The position numbers and the translations under genes are program-made. Below are positions 26,520 through 35,721 of a DNA stretch of 59,126 nt, piece after piece. Every line of letters starts with the position of its first letter. Within the stretch, counting starts at the first letter, position 1. The notes beneath the pieces were generated by a model. That model saw only the letters and a program-made list of their open reading frames with translations. It was not told the DNA's origin and ran no database searches. The stretch is from an uncultured Collinsella sp. Lineage in GTDB: Bacteria > Actinomycetota > Coriobacteriia > Coriobacteriales > Coriobacteriaceae. Location: positions 1-59,126 of the forward strand of contig CAUFMB010000007.1 in the NCBI GenBank assembly GCA_959026535.1, read 5' to 3'.

Positions 26520-26999
26520 TTAGTTGGTATGTCCGCCGCCCGCCGTCATTTGGGCCGCATGCTCCAGCTGATCGCTCACGGCCTCCCAGCTTTCGCGGGC
26601 CGCTTTCGTGGATCCCGGAAAGTTGATGACAAGCGTATGCCCACGCTGCATGCACACGGCGCGCGAGAGCATGGCGCGGCGCGTCTTGGTCATCGAGTAG
26701 GCACGGATTGCCTCGGCGACACCCGGCACATCACGGTCACAGACGGCACGCGTCGCCTCGGGTGTCACGTCGCGCATCGAAAGACCCGTGCCGCCGCAGG
26801 TGAGCACGACATTGGCGTGGCGCGCATCGGCAGCTTCCACAATGGCATCACCAATCTCGCTAACGTCGTCGCGCACGACCACATGTGAGGCAACCGTCCA
26901 TCCCTGCGCCTCGATGAGCTCCTCGAGCGCGGCTCCAGCCTCGTCCTGCGCAAGATCGCGCGTATCCGAGCACGTCACGATCGAAATTTTCAACTCCAT
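26520..26999 (-). CDS. mogA: Molybdopterin adenylyltransferase (MogA/MoaB family)
   Basis: The 159-residue protein has the MoCF fold motifs ISIVTCSDTRDLAQDEAG near the start, VVRDDVSEIGDAI, VLTCGGTGLSMRDVTPEATRAV and INFPGSTKAARESWEAV. It would adenylate molybdopterin before metal insertion by MoeA. AGGAGG precedes the ATG at 26999. It lies 10 bp after moeA in the same direction and is the second gene of that pair. Whether it is MogA or a MoaB-type variant cannot be separated by eye. Confidence 0.9.
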   Translation of the reverse strand: MELKISIVTCSDTRDLAQDEAGAALEELIEAQGWTVASHVVVRDDVSEIGDAIVEAADARHANVVLTCGGTGLSMRDVTPEATRAVCDRDVPGVAEAIRAYSMTKTRRAMLSRAVCMQRGHTLVINFPGSTKAARESWEAVSDQLEHAAQMTAGGGHTN

Positions 27000-27009
27000 A
27001 GCGTTCCTC

Positions 27010-28272
27010 CTATAGCACCGTTCCCTCAGGCAGGTCGACGCGCACGACGTCCACGACGTCGCCCGGCTTGAGCTCACACGGCCCTTCGTCAATACGCAGC
27101 AGGCAGTTGGCCCGCTGCATCGTGCCGAGCAGCGCCGAATTCTGCGTCTTGGCCTCGGTCACCAACAGCTCACCGGTCTCGGGGTCGCGCAAAACCGTGG
27201 CGCGATCGAAGAAGCGTCGGTCCTGGCGCTTCTTCACGCAGTGCGTCAATATCGCCTGCTGCACGGGACGCGCACCCTCGGCAAAGCCGCGCATCTTGCG
27301 GATCGCCGGACGAGCGAGCATCTCAAAGCCCACATACGCCGCGGCCGGATTGCCTGAAAGCCCCAGGTAGGGCTTACCTCCGAGCAAGCCAAACGTGATG
27401 GCCTTGCCGGGACGCATCGAGATGCGGTCAAACAGCACCTCGCCCTCGCGCCGGACGAGCGCCGTCACGAAATCGTAGTCGCCCGCCGAGGCGCCACCGC
27501 TCGTAATGACAAAATCGCACTCCTGCACGGCGCGATGCACCAGATCGGCAATCGCCTGCTCATCATCGGGCGCAATGCCGTAGAACACGGGCTCGGCGCC
27601 GGCATCGAGCGCCTCGGCCATCAGCGCCGAGGAGTTGGAATCGCGAATCTGACCGCGCGCCGGCACCTTACTCGGTGCGACCAGTTCCGTGCCCAGCGAG
27701 ATGATGCCCACACGTGGGGCAGCGTGCACCTTCACGCTCGCGTATCCGGCACTTGCCAGCAGACCCGCGCCCGCCGGAGCCACGACCTCGCCGGCGTGCA
27801 TCACAACATCGCCGGCATGGGCCTCCTCGGCAGCAGAGCGAACGTTCTCCCCCACTTTAGCAGGCGCCGAGAAGCGAACGTGCGAGCCCTCGTTGCCGTC
27901 GCCATCGAGTACGTCGACGATCTCGTACTTCACCACGGCATCGGCACCTTCGGGTACCGGCGCGCCCGTCATGATGCGGACTGTCTCGCCCGCGCCGATT
28001 GTGCCCTCAAAGACATGGCCCGCGGCCTCATGTCCGATAACGTCGAGCGTCACCGGCGCCTCGCCAGACGTCTGCGCCAAGTCCGCCGAGCGCACGGCAT
28101 ATCCGTCCATAGCGCTGTTGGCAAACGGCGAGATGTCGATATCGGCCACCGCGTCCTCGGCCAAGGGAAGACCGGTGGCCTGCCACACGGGAATCTCGAC
28201 GAGGTCCGTCGGAGCAACGTGCGACATAACAATCGACTGCGCGTCCTCCAGCGGAATGAGTTTCTCTGCCAT
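27010..28272 (-). CDS. moeA: Molybdopterin molybdenumtransferase MoeA
   Basis: The 420-residue protein has the MoeA layout: domain I (IPLEDAQSIVM), SPFANSAMDGYAVRSADL, MTGAPVPEGADAVVKYE, the MoCF domain (TSGGASAGDYDFV) and a C-terminal beta-barrel domain. It inserts molybdate into adenylated molybdopterin. The ATG at 28272 with AGAGG upstream is used; a GTG two codons earlier is possible. It pairs with mogA and faces the ClC gene across a 210-bp divergent intergenic. Confidence 0.93.
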   Translation of the reverse strand: MAEKLIPLEDAQSIVMSHVAPTDLVEIPVWQATGLPLAEDAVADIDISPFANSAMDGYAVRSADLAQTSGEAPVTLDVIGHEAAGHVFEGTIGAGETVRIMTGAPVPEGADAVVKYEIVDVLDGDGNEGSHVRFSAPAKVGENVRSAAEEAHAGDVVMHAGEVVAPAGAGLLASAGYASVKVHAAPRVGIISLGTELVAPSKVPARGQIRDSNSSALMAEALDAGAEPVFYGIAPDDEQAIADLVHRAVQECDFVITSGGASAGDYDFVTALVRREGEVLFDRISMRPGKAITFGLLGGKPYLGLSGNPAAAYVGFEMLARPAIRKMRGFAEGARPVQQAILTHCVKKRQDRRFFDRATVLRDPETGELLVTEAKTQNSALLGTMQRANCLLRIDEGPCELKPGDVVDVVRVDLPEGTVL

Positions 28273-28482
28273 ATGCACCTCTTAATGCCACGGCGCACAA
28301 CAGGGGCGCCAATTCTTTATGCTTGTCTCAGTATAATCCCCCGACGCGCGACCGCGATTTGGCCTGTACCCGCAAATACACCTGTCGGCCGCAAGCCGCG
28401 AAACAGAATGGAAACCAACCCACCGGCTCGTCGCGTTTACCGCGTTTTATAATGCTTGCGTTGCAACCTAAAAGAGGAATAT
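28273..28482. promoter_or_regulatory. Divergent promoter region between moeA and ClC gene
   Basis: A perfect TATAAT at 28448-28453 on the plus strand lies about 30 bp before the ClC start, and a TATACT-like -10 on the minus strand lies near 28330, about 60 bp before moeA. Neither has a strong -35. No other element is evident. Confidence 0.4.
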
Positions 28483-29904
28483 ATGGCTCATAACAACAAA
28501 CCCGAAAGCGCAAACGAAGCGCAGGATCATTCCCAGCCGCTCGACGATGGCGGCTTTTTCTCCCTGAACGACGTCATCATGGCAGGCAGGCATCAGCTCA
28601 CCCGCTCCGAGCATCTCTTGGCTGCCGACACGCGCCGCAACGTCCGCAACCTACTCGCGAGCGCCAAGTTGCTCGCGCTCGTCGTCATCGTCTCGCTCGC
28701 CATGGGCGTTGCCGCTTGGGCGTTTTTGGCCTCGCTGAATATCGCGACCGACTATCGCGAGCACCATGCGTGGATTTACGCACTGCTTCCCGTTGTGGGC
28801 GTTGCCACCGCATGGGTGTACAAAAACCACGGTCTTGCCGCCAAACGCGGTAACAACCTGGTCATCGACTCCGCCCTGGGCACACGCCTCATTCATATGC
28901 GCATGGCCGTCCTCACGTTTGTGTGCTCCACGCTCACGCACCTCACCGGCGGATCGGCCGGTCGCGAGGGAGCCGCGGTGCAGATTGGCGGCACCATCGC
29001 CAGCAACATCTCGAGCCTCACCCACCTCAAAAAGCATGATCACCACGACCTCATGCTCGCCGGCATCTCGTCGGCCTTTGGCGCCGTATTCGGCTCGCCC
29101 CTTGCCGGAGCTTTCTTTGGCATGGAGATGTGCTTTATCGGCAAGATCGACTACACCGCGGGGATCTACTGCCTGGTCGCCTCGTTTACCGGCTACTTTA
29201 CATCACTCGCCCTGGGTACCGAGTACGAAGCGAATGTCATCGCCAACGTCCCCGACATGACACCACGGACGATCGTCATCGTTGTTATCAGCGCCATTAC
29301 CTTCGGTCTCACCGCACGTCTCTTTGCCTGGTCGGTTCGAACCGTCAAGAGCCTGTACGGTCGCTTTATCACCAATTACCTTGTTCGCGCACTTATAGGC
29401 GCACTCGTGGTTTTGGCCGCCTATGCCCTCCTCGACGCTTGGAACTACGCCGGCCTTGCCACCTGGCTCTCGGGCGCCGGGTTCTCCGGTAACACTACCC
29501 TTGCTGACGCATCCATCAAGCTCGTGGTGACGGCGCTCACCTTGGGCGCTGGCTTCCAAGGCGGCGAGGTCACGCCCCTGTTTGGCATCGGTGCGGCACT
29601 CGGTGGCTGGATAGGTTGCCTTACCGGGCTCGACCCCAGTTTTCTGGCGGCTCTCGGCATGCTCGGCGTGTTCTGCGCCGGCCTCAACGTGCCCATCACC
29701 ACCTGCATGATGGCCATCGATCTGTTCCACGGCACGGCCGCCGGGTTCTTTGTCATCGTGGCCTTTATCAGCTATCTCGTCGGCGGCCACCGCGGCGTGT
29801 ACCCCGCCCAGCGCATCATCTCACCCAAGCGTCGTTCGCTTATTGTGGATGAGGGCGGTACGGTAGCGGATGCTATCGAGCGCCACAACGACCTGATAGA
29901 GTAG
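28483..29904 (+). CDS. ClC-family chloride channel/antiporter
   Basis: The 473-residue membrane protein has ClC selectivity motifs GGSAGREGAAVQIGG (the GREGP-type motif with Ala for Pro) and FGAVFGSPLAGAFFGMEM, and about 10-12 hydrophobic helices. The gating-glutamate position is in GREG. There is no CBS domain at the C-terminus. The ATG at 28483 with AGAGGA 5 nt upstream is used. ClC proteins of this size in bacteria are usually H+/Cl- antiporters; transport mode and anion preference are not deducible. Confidence 0.88.
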   Translation: MAHNNKPESANEAQDHSQPLDDGGFFSLNDVIMAGRHQLTRSEHLLAADTRRNVRNLLASAKLLALVVIVSLAMGVAAWAFLASLNIATDYREHHAWIYALLPVVGVATAWVYKNHGLAAKRGNNLVIDSALGTRLIHMRMAVLTFVCSTLTHLTGGSAGREGAAVQIGGTIASNISSLTHLKKHDHHDLMLAGISSAFGAVFGSPLAGAFFGMEMCFIGKIDYTAGIYCLVASFTGYFTSLALGTEYEANVIANVPDMTPRTIVIVVISAITFGLTARLFAWSVRTVKSLYGRFITNYLVRALIGALVVLAAYALLDAWNYAGLATWLSGAGFSGNTTLADASIKLVVTALTLGAGFQGGEVTPLFGIGAALGGWIGCLTGLDPSFLAALGMLGVFCAGLNVPITTCMMAIDLFHGTAAGFFVIVAFISYLVGGHRGVYPAQRIISPKRRSLIVDEGGTVADAIERHNDLIE

Positions 29905-29991
29905 ACGTAAGTATTCGCCGTGCAGCCACAATCGGGGGCAATTAGACCTGAGCGCGACCGCACTGTCACGTCATACGCCGGGAGTCGCCCC

Positions 29992-30954
29992 ATGCACGCA
30001 ACTGATTTTGGTCGCACGCTCATCATCGCCAACCCCGCCGCCCAGTCAGGTGTGGCGCGCGAGGTCGCTGAGCGCCTGCAGCGCTTTTTGGACATGACTG
30101 CACGCGCATCCCAGTTTGACCTGGTGCTGACCGAGCGAATGGGACATGCCAAGGAACTTGCCGCACGGGCCCAAGGATACCGCACGGTTATCGCACTCGG
30201 CGGCGACGGCGTGATCCACGAGGTCGTCAACGGGCTTATGACGCAAAAGGAGGACACCCGCCCCGCCCTTGCCGTCCTACCCGTGGGATCCGGCAACGAT
30301 TTTGCCCAAACGCTCGGTATCGACGATTTTTCCGGCAAAGATTTTGGCGCGCTGCTCACCTGCGAGCTGCAGCGTCAGGACATCGGGCGCATTCGCTCGT
30401 GGAGCCCCGCGAGCGGCAGCGGCGAGGCTGCCGTTGAGTACTACGATCAGACGCTTTCGGTCGGCATCGATGCCGCCATCGGCCTGGGCACCACCGAGCT
30501 GCGCAAAAAGACCGGCTTGACGGGCGCTCCGCTCTACACTCTCTCGGGACTTGAGCAGTTTGGCCTGCGCTATCGCAACTACCCCATGACGGTCAGCTTT
30601 GACGGCACGCCCGCCGAGCGCGTGCGGGCGATTATCATGGCCATCCAGCTGGGGCCCACCTATGGCTCTGGCTATCGCATCTGTCCCAACGCCGACCCGT
30701 GCGACGGCATGCTCGACGTTTGCTACGCCTGCGGCCCCGTCCCCCGTGCGGTCGCCCTGCCCATGTTCCTTTCGGCCAAGGACGGCCACCATACCAAGCT
30801 GCCACCGGTTCGCATGCGCCGCTGCCGTCATGCCGAGTTCACGTTCGAGGAGCCCGACTACCCCATTCAGGCCGACGGCGAGCCCATCGTCGCCTCGCGC
30901 ATCGAAGTGGACATCCTTCCCGCCGTCCTCGAGGTCTGGCACCCAACCCGCTAA
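29992..30954 (+). CDS. Diacylglycerol/lipid kinase family protein (YegS/DgkB type)
   Basis: The 320-residue protein has the DAGK catalytic domain: LIIANPAAQSGVAREVA (nucleotide loop), VIALGGDGVIHEVVNGLM (GGDG motif) and LPVGSGNDFAQTLGI. The C-terminal beta-sandwich domain ends EPIVASRIEVDILPAVLEVW. It likely phosphorylates a lipid at the inner membrane face. The start at 29992 (GGGAG 7 nt upstream) is favoured over one 24 codons earlier, which lacks a site. It follows the ClC gene by 87 bp. Confidence 0.88.
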   Translation: MHATDFGRTLIIANPAAQSGVAREVAERLQRFLDMTARASQFDLVLTERMGHAKELAARAQGYRTVIALGGDGVIHEVVNGLMTQKEDTRPALAVLPVGSGNDFAQTLGIDDFSGKDFGALLTCELQRQDIGRIRSWSPASGSGEAAVEYYDQTLSVGIDAAIGLGTTELRKKTGLTGAPLYTLSGLEQFGLRYRNYPMTVSFDGTPAERVRAIIMAIQLGPTYGSGYRICPNADPCDGMLDVCYACGPVPRAVALPMFLSAKDGHHTKLPPVRMRRCRHAEFTFEEPDYPIQADGEPIVASRIEVDILPAVLEVWHPTR

Positions 30955-30964
30955 CCCCACCTAA

Positions 30965-31029
30965 GTTGCGGTGAAATAGGGACTGTTTATGCAGCTAAAG
31001 CCGCAAAACAGTCCCTATTTCACCGCAAC
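30965..31029. repeat. REP-like perfect palindrome (GGGACTGT type)
   Basis: Two perfect 24-bp arms (30965-30988 and 31006-31029) starting GTTGCGGTGAAATAGGGACT enclose a 17-nt loop. It lies 11 bp past the lipid-kinase stop and just before the convergent RF-like gene. It could act as a bidirectional terminator, but no U-run follows on the plus strand. It resembles the palindrome at 51894. Confidence 0.75.
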
Positions 31030-31041
31030 ATATTGAGGAGA

Positions 31042-31422
31042 TCATTCCTCCCCGCCCGGCTTGCGACGGTTGGCCTTTTTAATCGCGTTGAAGTGCTTGT
31101 CATTGAGCCTGCGCTGGCGCGATCGCTGTGGCACCTTGGTCTTAACGCGACGCCGCGGCGGACGGCCACGACGCTCAAGCTCTGCCCTCAGCTTACGCAG
31201 ACAGCAGCTGCGATTCTGAAACTGACTACGGCTCTCGCGCGCCGTCACGACAATCCCCGTGGGCCCATGCTTCATGCGTACCGCCGAGTCCGTCGTGTTC
31301 ACGCCCTGTCCGCCCGGACCCGTCGCGCGAAACACCTGCACCTCGCAATCGCGTGCCAACTCCTCGACCGACATCTCTGCATAGCGCGCATACTCGCGCC
31401 ATCCCATCTTGTTCTCGTCCAT
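31042..31422 (-). CDS. RF-like peptidyl-tRNA hydrolase (ArfB/YaeJ type)
   Basis: The 126-residue protein is a single RF-1 catalytic domain with the GGQ loop (TGPGGQGVNTTDSAVRMKH) and a strongly basic C-terminal tail (RRGRPPRRRVKTKVPQ and KKANRRK). It has none of the codon-recognition domains of RF1/RF2. By family it hydrolyses peptidyl-tRNA on ribosomes, possibly stalled ones. The ATG at 31422 with GGGAGG 7 nt upstream is chosen over a start six codons earlier. It is downstream of xpt but behind a terminator. Confidence 0.85.
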   Translation of the reverse strand: MDENKMGWREYARYAEMSVEELARDCEVQVFRATGPGGQGVNTTDSAVRMKHGPTGIVVTARESRSQFQNRSCCLRKLRAELERRGRPPRRRVKTKVPQRSRQRRLNDKHFNAIKKANRRKPGGEE

Positions 31423-31442
31423 ATCAACACCTCCCCTCATAC

Positions 31443-31479
31443 AAAAAAATGTGACAAAGGGAAAGCCCCTTTGTCACAT
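31443..31479 (-). terminator. Terminator after xpt
   Basis: A 13-bp stem (ATGTGACAAAGGG with CCCTTTGTCACAT) is followed on the minus strand by TTTTTTTG, a textbook intrinsic terminator. It lies 27 bp past the xpt stop. Confidence 0.92.
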
Positions 31480-31506
31480 CGCATACCAATCGCTTATGTC
31501 GCGCGC

Positions 31507-32085
31507 TTAGGCGAAGGTGATCTCGCCGGTCTCACAGTCCATATCGGCGATACGGGCCAGGCTCTCGACGCGGAAGCCACGCTCGCGGAGCTTATCGCCA
31601 CCGCCCTGGAAGCCCTTCTCCACCGCAATGCCAATACCGGACACCTCGGCACCCGCAGCCTCGCAGATCTTGATAAGGCCCTCGAGCGCGCAGCCGTTGG
31701 CCAAGAAGTCGTCAATAATCAGGACCTTGTCGCCCTCGGACAGGAAGCGCTTGCCGACGATGACCGGGTACTCCTTCTGCTTGGTAAAGGAGTAGATGGT
31801 CGTGGCATACTGCTCGCCGTCAAGGTTGATGGACTGGGCCTTCTTGGCAAAGACCACCGGCACGCCGCCAAAATGCTGGGCTGCAATGCAAGCCATGCCA
31901 ATGCCCGAAGCCTCGATCGTCAGGATCTTGTTGATCTCGACACCCTCGAACAGACGGGCCCACTCGGCGCCCATGTGGTCGAACAGCTCAACGTCGCACT
32001 GGTGGTTGAGGAAGGCATCAACCTTAAGGACGTTACCGGCCTTTACGATGCCGTCATGGCGAATACGATCCTCAAGCTCCTGCAT
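31507..32085 (-). CDS. xpt: Xanthine phosphoribosyltransferase
   Basis: The 192-residue PRTase carries the PRPP loop VLIIDDFLANGCALEGLI and hood residues typical of Xpt (VDAFLNHQCDVELF near the start, KKAQSINLDGEQYATTIYSFT). It converts xanthine and PRPP to XMP for purine salvage. AAGGGG precedes the ATG. It stands alone, with an upstream 160-bp gap in which no purine riboswitch could be recognised. Confidence 0.93.
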   Translation of the reverse strand: MQELEDRIRHDGIVKAGNVLKVDAFLNHQCDVELFDHMGAEWARLFEGVEINKILTIEASGIGMACIAAQHFGGVPVVFAKKAQSINLDGEQYATTIYSFTKQKEYPVIVGKRFLSEGDKVLIIDDFLANGCALEGLIKICEAAGAEVSGIGIAVEKGFQGGGDKLRERGFRVESLARIADMDCETGEITFA

Positions 32086-32245
32086 GGCGCAACCCCTTCT
32101 CGCGGCAACGATACCGCGCGATTAATAAACGTTGTTCGATAGTCTACCACGGACCGACCCCCGACCGCCCCACAAGCCGTATCGCACCATAAAGCTGCAA
32201 GACCAGTAGACAGGCCCGATTCGTGGCAGACAGCCTCCCAACACG

Positions 32246-33550
32246 CTAATGCCGGGTGCGCGTCCTCACCAAACGTACCAATGTGAGCGCAAAGCCCACA
32301 GCGGCCACAGCCATAAGCACGTAAAACACCGAACGGAAACCAAACAGGAACACATCCGGACGGTCTGCAACAAAACTGGTCACGGCCTCGCCCATCGCCA
32401 CGCTCATCTGCCCATACAGGATATGCGACGCCGCCGTAATGCCCACTGCCATACCCGCATAGCGCGCCAGGCTACCCAGACTGCCAGCAAAGCCGAGCGC
32501 TTCGCGCGGAGCCGAGCCCATGTACAGCGAGTTATTGGGGCTCTGGAAAATCGACGTACCGCACGACATAAACGCGACACAGCACACGATCACAGGGATG
32601 GAAGAGTGCTCGTCGAGCGTGCTTACCGCAAAGAGGCCGCACACGTACACGCCCAGGCCGACCGCCGTGGGGCCCTCGCAGCCAACACGGTCCGAAACCG
32701 TACCCGAAAGCGGGCCGATAAAGGCATTCACCATCGGCAGCGCCAAAAAGAGCAATCCAGAAATGTCAGAACCAAAGCCGTGGGCGTCCTGAAAATAGAA
32801 CGGCAGAATAAACTCGGATGCGCCAATGCCAACGAACACGATGAGCATGCAGGCAAGGTTGATAGTGAAGGCCGAATTTGCAAAGCAGCGACGAGCAGCC
32901 TCGATCAGGGACATGGGGCGCTCGCCGGCCTCCGGCTTAACATGCGGCAGCGTGTAGAGCCCCACGATAAACGAGATGACGCCGATGGGCAGGTTGATGA
33001 GGAAGATACTCTCCCAGGGAAAGCTTGCCACCAGCATGCCACCGAGCACGGGGCCACACATCATGCCGAGGGCCACGAAGGTCGCAAGAATACCCATGGC
33101 ACGGCCTCGTTCGCGCGCCGGGAACGACTCGGTGATGATACCCATGTTGTTAGCCATGGCCGCCGCGCAACCGACGCCTTGAACGATGCGCGCCAGAATA
33201 AGAACTTCGAGCGAGCCCGAAAGGCCGCAAAGCAGCGAACCGGCCGTAAAGACGATTACGCCCAGCTGGAATACGCCGACCTTGCCGCGCACGTCGCCCA
33301 GGCGGCCAAACGGCAGCATGGCCACGCACGTCGCAAGCAGATACACCGAGCTCACCAGCTGGATGCGGTCGAGGCCCACGCCCAGCTCCTTTTGCATCAC
33401 GGGCAGTGCCACGGTCACGACGGTCGAATCCAGACACGACATAAACGTCATGATGAGCACGGTAAACAGAATCGCCCATTTGTTCTTGCCATGGGTGTCG
33501 CCCTCTAGAGCAATGTGCTCGCGGCGCAGCTGCTCGGCAGTTTTCTCCAT
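32246..33550 (-). CDS. MFS drug/solute exporter (DHA2-like)
   Basis: The 434-residue membrane protein has DHA2 signatures CLDSTVVTVALPVMQKELG in the first helix and FGRLGDVRGKVGVFQ (motif A) in the loop after helix 2, plus MCGPVLGGMLV (motif C of antiporters). Its length is nearer 12 segments than the usual 14. It is likely a proton-coupled exporter; the substrate is unknown. The ATG at 33550 with AAGGA 5 nt upstream is used. It is alone on its strand behind the metY terminator. Confidence 0.85.
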   Translation of the reverse strand: MEKTAEQLRREHIALEGDTHGKNKWAILFTVLIMTFMSCLDSTVVTVALPVMQKELGVGLDRIQLVSSVYLLATCVAMLPFGRLGDVRGKVGVFQLGVIVFTAGSLLCGLSGSLEVLILARIVQGVGCAAAMANNMGIITESFPARERGRAMGILATFVALGMMCGPVLGGMLVASFPWESIFLINLPIGVISFIVGLYTLPHVKPEAGERPMSLIEAARRCFANSAFTINLACMLIVFVGIGASEFILPFYFQDAHGFGSDISGLLFLALPMVNAFIGPLSGTVSDRVGCEGPTAVGLGVYVCGLFAVSTLDEHSSIPVIVCCVAFMSCGTSIFQSPNNSLYMGSAPREALGFAGSLGSLARYAGMAVGITAASHILYGQMSVAMGEAVTSFVADRPDVFLFGFRSVFYVLMAVAAVGFALTLVRLVRTRTRH

Positions 33551-33574
33551 GTATATCCTTTCTATCGTGCAACG

Positions 33575-33622
33575 CAAAAACGGGACCCCAATCGCCTACA
33601 AACGGACACGATCGGGGTCCCG
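33575..33622 (-). terminator. Terminator after metY
   Basis: A 14-bp stem (CGGGACCCCAATCG with CGATCGGGGTCCCG, one G-T pair) has a minus-strand TTTTTG tail. It ends 25 bp before the MFS start and separates the two genes. Confidence 0.85.
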
Positions 33623-33691
33623 CCTACGGAATCGGAACTATGAGGACGTCGTCAGCCGAAAAGCCGTCCCACGCCTCGCACGCACGCTAGC

Positions 33692-34975
33692 CTAGCACTG
33701 CTCGAGCGCCTGCTCAAGGTCGGCAATCAAATCGGCTGTGTCCTCGAGGCCGCACGACAGGCGCACCATGTCGGCGGAGATGCCACAGGCGATGAGTTCC
33801 TCATCGTTCATCTGGCGATGCGTGGCGTTAGCAGGATGCAAGCAACAAGTGCGGGCGTCGGCCACGTGCGTGGCGATCTGGGCGAGCTTGAGGCTCTTCA
33901 TAAAGGTCTCGGCCGCCGCGCGACCACCGTTAAAGCCAAAGCTCACGACGCCGCAGGTACCGTTGGGCATGTACTTCTGAGCCAGGTCATAGTACTTGTC
34001 GCCCTCCAGGCCCGGATAGCTCACGAAGCGCACCTTGGGATGGCTCTGCAGGAACTTGGCAACGGCCAGGCCGTTCTCGCAATGACGCGGCATACGCACG
34101 TGCAGGCTCTCGAGCGAGCTGTTCAGGAAAAACGCCGCCTGCGGGTTCTGCATGGGACCGAGGTCGCGCATGAGCTGCGCGGTGGCCTTGGTAATGAAGG
34201 CGCCCTCGCGACCGAACTTCTCGGCATACGTCACGCCGTGGTAGCTCTCGTCAGGCGTGGTGAGACCCGGGAACTTGTCCGCATGGGCCATCCAGTCAAA
34301 CTGGCCGTGGTCGACGATCACGCCACCCAGATAGGCCGCATGGCCATCCATGTACTTAGTGGTGGAGTGCGTGACGATGTCGGCGCCCCACTCAAAGGGA
34401 CGGCACATCACGGGCGTCGGGAAGGTGTTGTCGACCATCAGCGGCACGCCGTGGTCGTGCGCGGCCTTGGCAAAGCGCTCAATATCGAGCACGGCAAGGG
34501 CGGGGTTGGCGATCGTCTCGCCAAAGACGAGCTTGGTGTTGGGTTGGAAGGCTGCCTCCAACTCCTCATCGGTGCAGTCGGGGGCGACGAACGTGCAGGT
34601 CACGCCCATGCGGCCCATGGTGTGGGCGAGCAGGTTGTAGGTACCGCCGTAGATGGCAGAGCTCGCGACCACGTGATCGCCGGCGCCGGCCACGTTAAAG
34701 ATCGCGAGGAAGTTCGCAGCCATGCCCGAGCTCGTGAGCATCGCGGCAGTGCCGCCCTCCATCTCGCAGATCTTGGCAGCAACCAGGTCGCACGTGGGAT
34801 TCTGCAGACGGCTATAGAAGTAGCCCGACTCCTCCAAGTCGAACAGCTTGCCCATGTGCTCGGACGTGTCGTACTTCCACGTGGTTGACTGGTAGATGGG
34901 CACCTGACGCGGCTCTGCATCACCCGGGCGATAACCGCCCTGAACACACGTCGTACCGATGGTCTGCTCGCTCAT
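33692..34975 (-). CDS. metY: O-acetylhomoserine sulfhydrylase / Cys-Met metabolism PLP enzyme
   Basis: The 427-residue fold-type I PLP protein has the Cys/Met metabolism signature around the PLP lysine (DIVTHSTTKYMDGHAAYLGG), YSRLQNPTCDLV and MLTSSGMAANFLAI. Length and GDHVVASSAIYGGTYNLL fit MetY, which makes homocysteine from O-acetylhomoserine and sulfide. GGGAG is upstream of the ATG at 34975. A methionine gamma-lyase role is a plausible alternative that sequence alone cannot exclude, because the families overlap. Confidence 0.85.
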   Translation of the reverse strand: MSEQTIGTTCVQGGYRPGDAEPRQVPIYQSTTWKYDTSEHMGKLFDLEESGYFYSRLQNPTCDLVAAKICEMEGGTAAMLTSSGMAANFLAIFNVAGAGDHVVASSAIYGGTYNLLAHTMGRMGVTCTFVAPDCTDEELEAAFQPNTKLVFGETIANPALAVLDIERFAKAAHDHGVPLMVDNTFPTPVMCRPFEWGADIVTHSTTKYMDGHAAYLGGVIVDHGQFDWMAHADKFPGLTTPDESYHGVTYAEKFGREGAFITKATAQLMRDLGPMQNPQAAFFLNSSLESLHVRMPRHCENGLAVAKFLQSHPKVRFVSYPGLEGDKYYDLAQKYMPNGTCGVVSFGFNGGRAAAETFMKSLKLAQIATHVADARTCCLHPANATHRQMNDEELIACGISADMVRLSCGLEDTADLIADLEQALEQC

Positions 34976-35206
34976 ATCTAGCTCCCTTGCCTGGGTTTTA
35001 GTTTTATTCGGTTCACGATACCGCTACCCCGCACCCCTCTCAACCCATCCCCAAGGTGGGTTATGAGACAAATTATTCCGGGACATTTATCTCAAGCCTT
35101 GGGCATTTGCTCGATAGATAAAAATGAGGCATACATGAAGCTCTCGATGATTACATGCACCGTCACGGGTACCATAGGCGAGTACACCGTGACCAAGGAG
35201 ACAACG

Positions 35207-35653
35207 ATGAAGCAAATCGATACGGCCCAGCTCGACATCACCGCCTGTCAGGCTCAGGCTGCCGAATACCACGCCCGTGGCTTTAACTGCGCCCAGGCTG
35301 TCGCCTGCACGCTCGCACCTGCCGTCGGGCTCGACCCCCAGACTGCCTTTATCCTCACCGAGGGCTTTGGTGCCGGCATGGGCGGCATGACCGAAACCTG
35401 CGGCGCCATCTCGGGCGCCGTGGCCATCATGGGCTTTGTAATGAGCGACGGCATGGAAAACCCCAAGACCAAGGGCCAGACCTACAAGCTGTCGCGCGAG
35501 ATCGCCAAGCGTTTTGGCGAGAAGAACACGACGACCGTCTGCGGCACGCTCAAGGGCATCGGATCGGATAAGGGTCCGCTCCGCAGCTGCCCCGGCTGCA
35601 TCGACGATGCCGTCGAGATCGCCTGCGATGTGCTAAAGCAGCTCGCCGAGTAA
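35207..35653 (+). CDS. C_GCAxxG_C_C family redox protein
   Basis: The 148-residue protein has the cysteine pattern of the family: FNCAQAVACTLAP, then MTETCGAISGAVAIMG, VCGTLKG, and RSCPGCIDDAVEIACD. It is common in anaerobes and thought to be a redox or metal-binding protein of undefined role, sometimes membrane-linked. The ATG at 35207 with AAGGAG 6 nt upstream is preferred; an ATG at 35135 with a weaker site would add 24 residues. It is a single gene, divergent from metY. Confidence 0.88.
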   Translation: MKQIDTAQLDITACQAQAAEYHARGFNCAQAVACTLAPAVGLDPQTAFILTEGFGAGMGGMTETCGAISGAVAIMGFVMSDGMENPKTKGQTYKLSREIAKRFGEKNTTTVCGTLKGIGSDKGPLRSCPGCIDDAVEIACDVLKQLAE

Positions 35654-35672
35654 ACGGCAGCAACAGAAAAAC

Positions 35673-35717
35673 GACGGCCGGCGCGCTGGGGATCCATCCA
35701 AAAGCACGCCGGCCGTC
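35673..35717. terminator. Bidirectional terminator between C_GCAxxG_C_C gene and yigZ
   Basis: An 11-bp GC stem GACGGCCGGCG / CGCCGGCCGTC lies between two converging genes. The minus-strand side is followed by GTTTTTCTG, so it works best for the minus-strand gene. Confidence 0.75.
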
Positions 35718-35721
35718 GCCG

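Noticed and set aside
32086..32245. Purine riboswitch upstream of xpt
   Set aside because: The conserved purine-aptamer core and loop-loop sequences are not present on the minus strand.
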